From Methanocalculus alkaliphilus (GTDB lineage Archaea; Halobacteriota; Methanomicrobia; Methanomicrobiales; Methanocorpusculaceae): a DNA stretch of 54,686 bases. The notes beneath the pieces were generated by a model. That model was not told where the DNA came from. It saw nothing but the letters and a program-made list of their open reading frames with translations, and did no database searches. The stretch's first letter is position 1. Every line of letters begins with the position of its first letter. The position numbers were made by a program, and so were the translations under genes. Below, piece by piece: positions 26,465 through 34,892 of this stretch. The stretch is from NCBI RefSeq assembly GCF_024170505.1, contig NZ_JALJYG010000014.1:1-54686 (forward strand). Reading direction: 5' to 3'.

Positions 26465-28612
26465 ATGCCATCGTACCCTGCTGAGGTCACCCGTATCACC
26501 GAACTGCTGAGAGGCAATCCGCGCGGGATGTCTGTTGGCGAGATCGCTGATGCCATCTCGATCAACCGCAACACCGCGGCCCGGTACCTTGATATGCTCC
26601 TCATCGGGGGTCAGGTGGAGATGCGGACATTCGGGAAGGCAAAGGTCTTCTTCCTCTCCCAGAGGGTCCCGATTGGGGCGATGCTCAACATATCCTCGGA
26701 TCTCGTCATGGTCCTCGATCAGCATGCCTCCCTCATCCTAGCAAATGATCAGATCCTTGGATTCTGCGGTGCAGTGCGTGAGCAGATCATCGGAAAGTGC
26801 CTCGATGAGACACCCCTCATCATCTTCTCCCACCCAGCACTGAAGGACTATATCCGGGAGAATAACGGGAGATCGGGATCAGACGAGGTGATCCGGCTGA
26901 TGAAAGGGGGGAATGAACACCTCTTCCGGCAGAGGGTATTTCCTACCGTCTTTGATGACGGCACACCCGGCATCACCGTCATCCTTGAGGATATCACCGA
27001 ACAGAAGAGGGCAGAAGAGGCGCTCCGGCAGAGCGAGGAGCTCTTCCGGACGCTCGTCTCTGATATCAGCGATGTGATCTGGTCAACGGATGAGACCGGG
27101 ACCATCACGTATATCAGCCCGCGATCTGAGGCGGTCTGCGGCCTGGATCCTGAAGAGATGATCGGGAGGAAGTTCACCGATTTCATGGATCCCATCGAGG
27201 CACGGGAGTTCCGAAGACGACTCCAGCCATCCATCAATGCAGGGAAACCCTGGCCCCTTATCGAATGCGGTTTCAGGCGGCCGGATGGTGCCGCGATCAT
27301 CATTGAGCTCTCGGGAGCACCGATAACAATCTCTGATGCAGATGGAAAGCCCGTCTTCCTCGGATACAGGGGTGCCTTCAGAAACGTCACCGAGCGAAAC
27401 AGGGCCATCAAGCATGTGAAGCAATGGAAGACCTTTCTCACCTCCATCGTTGAGAATATCCCGGATATCGTCATCGTCGAGGAGGTGGAGAATCACACCC
27501 TCGTCTTCTTTAACCGTGCTGCTGAGGAGTTCATCGGCATACCACGGGAATTTCTCACCGGCCAGAAGGCTGAGAGGGTCTTCCCGGATCTCCTCGGAGG
27601 ATCATGGCAGGAGACGACAGCGACCGTCATGGAATCCGGAGAGACCCTTGAACTGGTTGTGGAGATCAGAGACGAAGGGAACGGATCCAGAACACTCAGC
27701 ACAAAGAAGATACCCATCTTCTCTTCAGGCGGGGAGATGCGCTACATCCTCGGCATCAGCAGGGATATCACCGAAGAGCGGCAGGAGGCCGAACGTATAC
27801 TGATTGAGAGGAACCTTGCCCTCTGTTTTGAGAGAGCAACCTCCCTCAGAGAAGCGGCCATCCCCTGCCTCAAGGCGTTCCTCGGCGTCTCCGGGATGGA
27901 TGGTGGCGGAGTCTTCAGGCTGAACGGAAGCGGGGAGGTACGATCACTCGGGACCGCCGGAGAGGAACTCCTCCCGCTCCCCCCTGATGTAGAAGAGTAT
28001 CTGCATGGGGAGGTGCGGTATCTTTCGGATCCGGCCCCGGAGATCGTCGGATCCGGCACTGGATCACGTCTGATCATCCCGATCATACGCGAGGAGGAGA
28101 TCTCCCTCTCTGTCATTCTTGGATCAGATCGGGAGCGGGTGATACGGCCCGAAGTGCATTCCAGAATCCTCTCCCTTCAGGCGCTGACAAAGACCGGTTT
28201 TTCACGCCTCATTGCAGAAGAGAGGCTGAAGGAGGAGAGAGATTGTGCAAACAGCTACCTCCAGCTTGCCGGTGTCCTGATCGCCGTCATCAGCCCGGAT
28301 GGAACCGTGCGGATGATCAACAAAAAGGGATCGGCAATCCTTGGGTACTCAGCGGAGGAGCTCATCGGTGCAGACTGGTTCGCAACCGTCGTTCCGGAGG
28401 ATATCCGTGATCAGCTCCGGGAGAGGTTCGACCGGCTCGTCGAATCCGGTGTTGAGCCACGATCACGTGAGAGGAGCCCCATCATCGACCGAAAAGGGGA
28501 AATTCGCGAGATATGGTGGCACAATACAGTCATCAGGGATGATTCCGGGACCATCACCGCTGTCGTCTCGGCAGGGGAGGAAGAGGGAAGAGAAGCTTTT
28601 TCTCCGTCTTAA
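26465..28612 (+). CDS. HTH-PAS-PAS-PAS-GAF-PAS signal-responsive regulator
   Basis: A 715-residue protein without any kinase domain. Residues 6-67 form a winged helix (GMSVGEIADAISINRNTAARYLDML). PAS domains follow at about 70-180, 190-310 and 325-435, each ending in DITE-type junctions. Next comes a GAF-like domain (about 440-590) with a C-terminal PAS at about 605-710. There are no H, N or G boxes, no receiver domain and no membrane helix. It looks like a soluble transcription regulator sensing through PAS and GAF. The ATG at 26465 has no strong ribosome site, and a second TATA-like TTTTATC sits about 28 bases before it. The sensor kinase gene follows after 59 bases. Confidence 0.85.
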   Translation: MPSYPAEVTRITELLRGNPRGMSVGEIADAISINRNTAARYLDMLLIGGQVEMRTFGKAKVFFLSQRVPIGAMLNISSDLVMVLDQHASLILANDQILGFCGAVREQIIGKCLDETPLIIFSHPALKDYIRENNGRSGSDEVIRLMKGGNEHLFRQRVFPTVFDDGTPGITVILEDITEQKRAEEALRQSEELFRTLVSDISDVIWSTDETGTITYISPRSEAVCGLDPEEMIGRKFTDFMDPIEAREFRRRLQPSINAGKPWPLIECGFRRPDGAAIIIELSGAPITISDADGKPVFLGYRGAFRNVTERNRAIKHVKQWKTFLTSIVENIPDIVIVEEVENHTLVFFNRAAEEFIGIPREFLTGQKAERVFPDLLGGSWQETTATVMESGETLELVVEIRDEGNGSRTLSTKKIPIFSSGGEMRYILGISRDITEERQEAERILIERNLALCFERATSLREAAIPCLKAFLGVSGMDGGGVFRLNGSGEVRSLGTAGEELLPLPPDVEEYLHGEVRYLSDPAPEIVGSGTGSRLIIPIIREEEISLSVILGSDRERVIRPEVHSRILSLQALTKTGFSRLIAEERLKEERDCANSYLQLAGVLIAVISPDGTVRMINKKGSAILGYSAEELIGADWFATVVPEDIRDQLRERFDRLVESGVEPRSRERSPIIDRKGEIREIWWHNTVIRDDSGTITAVVSAGEEEGREAFSPS

Positions 28613-28671
28613 TCCAAAAAGAGATCATCAGCGAAGACTTCCCTGGAAACGAGCCATACCATCAGGCAGCC

Positions 28672-30270
28672 GTGACCACTACCAGCATGGCCGGAGAGGC
28701 GGCGATTGATGCCACAGCACTCTATCGTGAGATTTTTCTCTCAGCACCTGAGATTATACTCCTCCTCGACCGGGAACGGATCATCCAGGCCAATACGACA
28801 GCCGGTGAGTTCTTCGGTGTGTCGCCAGATCAACTCGTTGGGAGAACACCTGCCGAGCTTTCTCCGGAGTATCAGCCTGACGGGATACGAACAGAAGAGA
28901 AGATGTATCATCTCCTTGAGGAGGCCGGGAGGGGACCGATGAAAGGTTTCTGGGTTCACCGTGCTGCCGGCGGAATCGAGCGGGAGACGAGCGTTACCCT
29001 CACACCGATCCGGGTTGATGGGATTAGCATGGTCATGGCCACCGTCAGGGATGTGACCCCGCTCCTTGATGCGGGCCGGAGGATTGAATCCCAGAACCGC
29101 CTCCTCAGGACGACAAATACGGTTATCAGTGCAATGCACCGTGTGGAGAATATCGAGGATGCCCTGAAGATCATTGCCGATGAACTTGGCAGCATATTCG
29201 GAAACTCGATTATTGCTATCTATCTCACAGACCATGATGCGGGTGATGCAGTTCTTATGGCCATACAGGCGCCGGAAAGCTGCCTTGACGGGCTTTCCGG
29301 ATATCACCTGATCCCTCTTGATAAAGACCCATATGCTGCCGTCTACCAGAGAGGAGAGTCGATCTTCTGTGACATTCTGGACCTCCACTGCCCCGGGGTC
29401 ACCGGATTTGCAGAATATGCCATGAGAATCGCACCCACGGGAATCTGCATCATCCCCCTCATCGCAGATAAAACGGTCTATGGATCGATCAACATCTACA
29501 AAATTGGAGAGGAGGGCATTGATCCTGATGAACAGTCGCACCTCATCAGTATCGGAAGGGAGATAGGAGGCGCTATCCGGACACAGAAGATCAAGGAGGA
29601 GGTGAAGGATGCCCATGATATGGCAAACCTCTTCCTCGACATCCTCATCCATGATGTCAATAACGCTCATATGGCAATCGGGGCGGGACTCGACCTAATG
29701 ATGGATGCCGAGGGAGAGGAGCGGAAGCAGCATGCAGGAATCATCCGTTCAGCACTGAAATCAGCGGCAGAGATCCATCAGAACGTTATGATGATCCGGC
29801 GAATCCGGGAAAGCGGTGAGCAGAGCCTCAGACCAGTCGCCCTTGATCCAATCATCAAAGGAGCCGTTCCACCGCGAACAAATTTCAGGTTAAAGGATTC
29901 CGGAGTATCCGTCATCGCAGATCACCTCATCTCAGGGATATTTACCAACCTCTTCTTAAATGCGAAGAAGCACGGAGGACCAGATGTCACAATCGAGATC
30001 AGAACCGAGGTGATGGGTGACAGGGTTATCATCACCGTGGCAGACGATGGCCCCGGCATCCCGGACCAGGATAAAGAACGTCTCTTTGAGAGATACACCA
30101 GGCTATCCACGCGATCCCGCGGACTTGGAATAGGGCTCTTCCTCTGCAGGACCCTTGCTTCACGGTATGGGGGAAGTATCCGGGTAGATGACAGGGTTCC
30201 GGGGCATCCGGAGAAGGGATCGGCATTTATCCTCACCCTCAGGTCGGCAGAGATGCGTGATCAGCCATGA
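28672..30270 (+). CDS. PAS-GAF sensor histidine kinase
   Basis: A 532-residue soluble kinase with a PAS domain (about 15-135), a GAF domain (about 140-310) and an H-box with IHDVNNAHMAIG. The HATPase domain is complete: N box NLFLNAKKHG, G1 DDGPGIP, F box and G2 LGIGLFL. The H-box form (HDVNNA) is common in methanogen kinases. The start may be GTG at 28672 or ATG at 28687. No receiver gene is adjacent; the HTH-PAS regulator upstream and CheW at 32817 are the nearest signal genes. It overlaps ygiQ by four bases. Confidence 0.92.
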   Translation: MTTTSMAGEAAIDATALYREIFLSAPEIILLLDRERIIQANTTAGEFFGVSPDQLVGRTPAELSPEYQPDGIRTEEKMYHLLEEAGRGPMKGFWVHRAAGGIERETSVTLTPIRVDGISMVMATVRDVTPLLDAGRRIESQNRLLRTTNTVISAMHRVENIEDALKIIADELGSIFGNSIIAIYLTDHDAGDAVLMAIQAPESCLDGLSGYHLIPLDKDPYAAVYQRGESIFCDILDLHCPGVTGFAEYAMRIAPTGICIIPLIADKTVYGSINIYKIGEEGIDPDEQSHLISIGREIGGAIRTQKIKEEVKDAHDMANLFLDILIHDVNNAHMAIGAGLDLMMDAEGEERKQHAGIIRSALKSAAEIHQNVMMIRRIRESGEQSLRPVALDPIIKGAVPPRTNFRLKDSGVSVIADHLISGIFTNLFLNAKKHGGPDVTIEIRTEVMGDRVIITVADDGPGIPDQDKERLFERYTRLSTRSRGLGIGLFLCRTLASRYGGSIRVDDRVPGHPEKGSAFILTLRSAEMRDQP

Positions 30271-32186
30271 ACCCGATACCGGAGCCATTGTTCCTCCCGA
30301 TGACAGCCAGAGAGAAGGAGCAGCTTGGGATCGAGAGATTTGACATCATCATCGTCTCCGGGGATGCCTACGTCGATCATCCCTCCTTTGCCGCCGCGAT
30401 CCTTGGCAGGAACCTCTGGGCTGCCGGATATACCGTCGGGATCATCGCCCAGCCGGACTGGCGATCAGATCATGACCTTATCCGGCTCGGCATCCCCCGT
30501 CTCTTCTTCGCCATATCTGCCGGAAATGTCGATTCGATGGTCAATGCATTCAGCCCGAACAAAAAACGAAGAAAAGAGGATGCCTATTCTCCGGGGGGCA
30601 TTCCCCGCCGGCCTGACCGGGCGACGATCGTCTATGCCAACCTGCTCCGATCCATCGCCCCCGGCACCGGCATCGTCATCGGCGGGATTGAGGCGAGCCT
30701 CCGGCGATTCGGACACTACGACTACTGGTCCGACAACGTCCGCCAGTCGATCCTGGCAGACGCACCTGCCGACCTCCTGGTCTATGGGATGGGGGAGGAG
30801 ACCCTGATCGCCATCGCGGATCGGATGGCGGCGGGTGAGGCGATCCGATCCATCCGGGATCTCAGGGGAACATGCTGGACGATGCCGGTTGCAGAGTTCA
30901 GATCAACCGATACCACCGGAATGGTGCTCCTCCCCGGGTATCCGGAGGTCCGGGATAATCCAGCTGCGTATGCACGGGCATATGCCGCATATGCCGGGGA
31001 GCAGGATCCCATCCGTGGCAGGATCATCGCCCAGCCACACCCAAAGACCATCGTCATCCAGAACCCGCCCCGCCCCCCCCCGACGACAGCTATGCTTGAT
31101 GCCATCTATGACCACCCTTTCACCCGGTCCGCCCATCCCTCCTATACAGAACCGATACCGGCACTTGAAACGGTCCGGTTCTCGGTTATCAGCCACCGGG
31201 GATGCTTTGGAAACTGCTCATTCTGTGCACTCGCCCATCATCAGGGGAGGATCGTCGCCTCCAGAAGCGAAGAGTCGGTAGCGGCCGAGGTTGAACGGAT
31301 CACCCGGATGCGATCCTTCAAAGGAACGATTCAGGATGTCGGGGGACCTTCCGCGAATATGTACGGCCTCTCCTGCCCGAAATGGGCAGAGAGGGGAACC
31401 TGTCCTGATCGGGACTGCGGACCGGACTGCCCGTCACTCTCCGTCGATCATACCCCCCTCGTCCGGCTCCTGAAGCGGCTCCGGGAGATACCCCGGGTGA
31501 AGCATCTCTTCTGCGGATCAGGGGTCAGGTTCGATCTCGCCGTTGCTGACCGATCAGGATACATCAGTGAGCTTGCAGAACACCATGTCTCCGGCCAGTT
31601 GAAGGTCGCCCCCGAACATATCACCCCTCATGTGACGGGGCTGATGAACAAGCCTCATAAAGGCGCATTTGAAGAGTTTCGTACGAGATTTGACGAATCA
31701 CAACCCAAAGGAAAGGGAAGACAGTACCTGATCCCATACTGGATCTCATCACACCCGGGGTGCACCATTTTGGATATGATCGAACTTGCCGAATATATCA
31801 GGCGGACCGGGCTTGCCCCAAAGCAGGTTCAGGACTTTACACCGACCCCGATGACCCGTTCGACCGCGATGTACTTCACGGGAATCGATCCGATGACCGG
31901 GGAGAGGGTTCATATCCCAAAAGGGCGTGAACGGCAGATACAGCGTGCATTTCTCAGATATATGGATCCCCCAAATTATCCCCTCGTCCGTGAAGGGCTC
32001 ATCTCTGCCGGGAGAAAGGATCTCATCGGGGAGGGGAGGGAGTGCCTCGTCCCGCCGGAGAGGAGAGAAAAAGCATTATCCGGAAGAGGCTATATCTCAT
32101 CATATGCACAGAACAGGAATCGCAGTACTCCTCATCGCCGTTCTCCTGCTCCCAAACGCAGGGGCCATGGAAGCGGTGATAGGTGA
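30267..32186 (+). CDS. ygiQ: YgiQ family radical SAM protein
   Basis: A 639-residue YgiQ/UPF0313 protein. The N-terminal part (about 1-200) resembles a B12-binding fold, SVDHPSFA-like, with YVDHPSFAAAILGRNLWAAGY. Near residue 312 CFGNCSFCALAHHQGR is the Cys-x3-Cys-x2-Cys radical SAM motif, followed by APEHIT and KPHKGAFEEF typical of this family. It overlaps the kinase by four bases at its start. Its last 83 bases also carry the start of a PEGA gene in another frame. The reaction is not known. Confidence 0.9.
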   Translation: MNPIPEPLFLPMTAREKEQLGIERFDIIIVSGDAYVDHPSFAAAILGRNLWAAGYTVGIIAQPDWRSDHDLIRLGIPRLFFAISAGNVDSMVNAFSPNKKRRKEDAYSPGGIPRRPDRATIVYANLLRSIAPGTGIVIGGIEASLRRFGHYDYWSDNVRQSILADAPADLLVYGMGEETLIAIADRMAAGEAIRSIRDLRGTCWTMPVAEFRSTDTTGMVLLPGYPEVRDNPAAYARAYAAYAGEQDPIRGRIIAQPHPKTIVIQNPPRPPPTTAMLDAIYDHPFTRSAHPSYTEPIPALETVRFSVISHRGCFGNCSFCALAHHQGRIVASRSEESVAAEVERITRMRSFKGTIQDVGGPSANMYGLSCPKWAERGTCPDRDCGPDCPSLSVDHTPLVRLLKRLREIPRVKHLFCGSGVRFDLAVADRSGYISELAEHHVSGQLKVAPEHITPHVTGLMNKPHKGAFEEFRTRFDESQPKGKGRQYLIPYWISSHPGCTILDMIELAEYIRRTGLAPKQVQDFTPTPMTRSTAMYFTGIDPMTGERVHIPKGRERQIQRAFLRYMDPPNYPLVREGLISAGRKDLIGEGRECLVPPERREKALSGRGYISSYAQNRNRSTPHRRSPAPKRRGHGSGDR

Positions 32187-32820
32187 GACGGTTACCCTCG
32201 CCGGATCAGCAGCAGGGGCAGATACGATCTATCTCTTCATGACCGGCCCAAACCTCGATCCGGGCGGGGTTCCACTCCATGATCCATCACTATCTGCCGC
32301 AGCAGGGCAGTTTACGACAGTCCGCGTCTCCTCTGAAGGAAGATGGGAGTACTCCTGGAGCACCGCAGGACTGGGGATTGATGCAGGTTCCTATTCTGTC
32401 TTCGCCGTCACCGAGCCACGGGATCGGAGAAATCTTCAGGGTGCAACCTATACGATACTCCCGGTGAGACTCAGCCAGGGGAGCATCACTCTCCGTGAAG
32501 AGCGGGGCTCTCTCCAGGTGACAATCGCTCCATACGGTGCACGGGTGGAGATCGACTCCGACTATCGGGGAGAGACACCACTCGGGATATCACTGCCTCC
32601 GGGAGGGTATCATCTGGTGGTCACCCATGACGGATACGAACCCTTCATCATGGATATTTCGGTCTATGACGACAGGACGACATCCATTGTAACCAATCTT
32701 ACACCAATTATGACCCCGGAGCCACCGGAGACGACCGCCCCACCGGCAACCGAGGCGGCAGGATGGTGGGTTGCAGTCGCGGGGGCCGGCCTCCTCATCG
32801 GATACAGGCTGAGACGTTAG
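32104..32820 (+). CDS. PEGA-domain surface protein
   Basis: A 238-residue exported protein. Signal peptide at 1-21 (MHRTGIAVLLIAVLLLPNAGA), then a beta-rich N-domain (about 22-130) with VIGETVTLAGSAAG, a PEGA domain (about 133-195; ARVEIDSDYRGETPLGISLPPGGYHLVVTHDGYE) and a C-terminal helix with RLRR. I set the start at the ATG at 32104, where the signal peptide begins. A longer open frame to 31927 reads into ygiQ with no signal and is rejected. It overlaps ygiQ by 83 bases, and four bases overlap the convergent cheW. Confidence 0.85.
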   Translation: MHRTGIAVLLIAVLLLPNAGAMEAVIGETVTLAGSAAGADTIYLFMTGPNLDPGGVPLHDPSLSAAAGQFTTVRVSSEGRWEYSWSTAGLGIDAGSYSVFAVTEPRDRRNLQGATYTILPVRLSQGSITLREERGSLQVTIAPYGARVEIDSDYRGETPLGISLPPGGYHLVVTHDGYEPFIMDISVYDDRTTSIVTNLTPIMTPEPPETTAPPATEAAGWWVAVAGAGLLIGYRLRR

Positions 32821-33302
32821 GCGCGGGCAGCATCGGCAAAGAAGTTCTCAAGGAGGCGCTTCATATCAAGCCAGAGGATGAGGCTGGTCTGCTCATCCTC
32901 CTCGCCCACGCCATCCCGCCTGATCCTGATGATGCCCCGGAGATAATCAGTCACCTCATCGCCGTACCCTTCCTTTGAGAGATCGATGTCAGACTCCGGA
33001 ACATGCATCACCGAATGAACATCATCGACGATCATCCCGACATTGGTTCCCTGCGACGTCTCGGGGACGAGGACGATGATCTTCCGATCCCCGTCTGTCT
33101 TTTCAGGAACCGAGAGAAGCTCATTTAAGGAGAGGATCGTCGTTATCTCACCCCTGAGGTTCATGATCCCTTTGATATACGGCGGTGTCCGTGGGATCTC
33201 CGTGATCGGCTTCATCTCGACGATCTCACGAACGAGATGGATATCAAGTGCATAATGTTCTCCGCCAAGTTCAAAGTCAACAATCTCGATATATCCATCC
33301 AT
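32817..33302 (-). CDS. cheW: CheW chemotaxis adaptor
   Basis: A 161-residue CheW domain linking receptors to CheA. IEIVDFELGGEHYALDIHLVREIVEM, PPYIKGIMNLRGEITTILSLNELL and VGMIVDDVHSVMHV are typical. No cheA, cheY or receptor is in the window, so it is an isolated copy. A ribosome site GGTGAT at 33309-33314 precedes the ATG. Its 3' end overlaps the PEGA gene stop. Confidence 0.93.
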   Translation of the reverse strand: MDGYIEIVDFELGGEHYALDIHLVREIVEMKPITEIPRTPPYIKGIMNLRGEITTILSLNELLSVPEKTDGDRKIIVLVPETSQGTNVGMIVDDVHSVMHVPESDIDLSKEGYGDEVTDYLRGIIRIRRDGVGEEDEQTSLILWLDMKRLLENFFADAARA

Positions 33303-33412
33303 ATATAATCACCATACACACCCTCTACCGGGAAAGGTACTGATCTGAAGGTTGGTGAGAAATTGTACACTCCACAATGATATAAATTGATCCTGAGCAG
33401 AAAGATGCGATA

Positions 33413-33422
33413 GCTATATATT
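33413..33422 (+). promoter_or_regulatory. TATA box of the five-repeat PEGA gene
   Basis: CTATATATTT at 33413-33422 would start transcription near 33444, which is the first ATG. So the message is leaderless at that ATG or has a 12-base leader to the ATG at 33456. A second TATA-like TATAAATT at 33380-33387 could also serve cheW in the opposite direction. Confidence 0.4.
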
Positions 33423-33443
33423 TCATTTTTCCCTTCTGTTATA

Positions 33444-34772
33444 ATGGGATATTCGATGCAGAAAGAATTCTCTCTTCTCATGATTGCAATGGCGGTACTG
33501 CTCATTGCAACAGTAAGCCCGGCCGCCGCACAACTCGGCGGCGATGTCGGGATCATCTCGGTCACTTCCAGTCCGAGCGGGGCCAGCGTAAATTACGGTG
33601 GCCAGTATGAAGGAACAACCCCTGTCGATATCAGGATATACACAACAGGGACTCCGGGTGGACAGATCGTCGTCTCGATGTCCGGATACAAGACGTACTC
33701 CACTTCGGCCCCAATGGTCGGTTCAGGGGAGACAGCCTATGTTCATGCCGTCCTCCAGCCGGTAGCACCGACGCCGACACCCTCACCTGACGGGTACTTC
33801 GCTATATCATCCTCACCGTCCGGAGCGAACGTCCGGATTGATGGGCATTATGTAGGAAGAACACCACTCACAACATCGGTGAGCCCCGGAACAAGCCACC
33901 GTGTTCAGTTTGAGCTTGCCGGATATCAGGCGACCTCCGGAACATACTCGGCATATTCAGGACAGACAACTGAGGTATATGCTGCACTGAGTCCAAATCC
34001 CCCATCCACAGGAACCCTCGCAGTCACCTCCAGTCCATCAGGAGCTGATGTTTATGTTGACGGGAACTACCGGGGATACGCGCCGATGAAGGTTGGGAAC
34101 CTTAATGTCGGATCCCACACCGTTGAGCTTCGCCTTGCAGGATACAGTGTCTACAGGTCAAATATCCAGATTTATGCAGGACAGACTACAAAAGTGAATG
34201 CCCAGCTCTCAAGGGCAACCCCGACAACCGGATCAATTGGTGTTCAGTCGTTCCCCTCTGGGGCAGCCATCTACCTTGACGGAAATTACCAGGGAACAAC
34301 CTTTCAAAACGACTACTTTGATATCATCGATATCCCGGTCGGTACACACTCGGTCTCCCTGAGAAAGCCGGGATACAAAGACTACTCAACAAGCGTCAGC
34401 GTGACCGGAGGCACCCTGAAGTATGTCACCGCAACCCTGACACCGGTCTCAGCCCCGGCATCCACCGGCAGAGTGAGCTTCAACTCCGCACCAACAGGTG
34501 CCGAGGTCTATCTTGACAACCTCTTCCGCGGATATGCACCGGTCATCGTCCCTGACATTGATCCAGGGACTCACTCGGTGACAATGAAGATGCAGGGCTA
34601 TAACGACTGGTCGAGCACTGTTGCAGTGAGCGCCGGCGAGACCGCACAGGTCGTTGCGACACTCACCCCAAAAGCAGCACCTGCACCTGAGCCGGCTGCA
34701 TCGCTTCCGATCACCGCCATCGGGGCAATCGCTCTCCTTGGCATCATCTTCGTCGTTGCACGGCGGAGATAA
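33444..34772 (+). CDS. Surface protein with five PEGA repeats
   Basis: A 442-residue exported protein with a signal peptide (cleavage after SPAAA near residue 30; the ATG at 33456 would shorten it by four). Five PEGA repeats follow at about 37-105, 118-185, 190-257, 262-335 and 342-412. Each has a SSPSGA-type core and a Y.G..P turn. A proline-rich linker (APAPEPAAS) leads to a C-terminal helix (SLPITAIGAIALLGIIFVVARRR) with a basic end, a membrane anchor. The repeats are diverged, so they are old. Likely a cell-surface binding or wall protein; the ligand is unknown. Confidence 0.9.
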   Translation: MGYSMQKEFSLLMIAMAVLLIATVSPAAAQLGGDVGIISVTSSPSGASVNYGGQYEGTTPVDIRIYTTGTPGGQIVVSMSGYKTYSTSAPMVGSGETAYVHAVLQPVAPTPTPSPDGYFAISSSPSGANVRIDGHYVGRTPLTTSVSPGTSHRVQFELAGYQATSGTYSAYSGQTTEVYAALSPNPPSTGTLAVTSSPSGADVYVDGNYRGYAPMKVGNLNVGSHTVELRLAGYSVYRSNIQIYAGQTTKVNAQLSRATPTTGSIGVQSFPSGAAIYLDGNYQGTTFQNDYFDIIDIPVGTHSVSLRKPGYKDYSTSVSVTGGTLKYVTATLTPVSAPASTGRVSFNSAPTGAEVYLDNLFRGYAPVIVPDIDPGTHSVTMKMQGYNDWSSTVAVSAGETAQVVATLTPKAAPAPEPAASLPITAIGAIALLGIIFVVARRR

Positions 34773-34786
34773 AAACCTCCAGAACC

Positions 34787-34793
34787 TTTTTTT
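34787..34793 (+). terminator. T-tract after the PEGA gene
   Basis: Seven consecutive T about 15 bases after the PEGA stop; no strong hairpin nearby. It fits archaeal intrinsic termination. The acyl-CoA synthetase promoter (TATAAAG near 34861) lies downstream. Confidence 0.4.
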
Positions 34794-34892
34794 CCGATAC
34801 GGTACCATCAGGGAATCTGAGGACGCCGGCCGGATCCATCTGCCATTCTCAGGATAACCTATAAAGTACTCCCGCCCTATCTCCGTTCAGGT

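Noticed and set aside
28741-29670. Long minus-strand open frame (309 codons) inside the histidine kinase gene
   Set aside because: It runs opposite to a kinase with intact PAS, GAF, H, N and G motifs and encodes no recognisable domain; such shadows are common in GC-rich coding DNA.
31927-32103. Upstream extension of the PEGA gene
   Set aside because: These codons overlap ygiQ and precede a clear signal peptide start at 32104.
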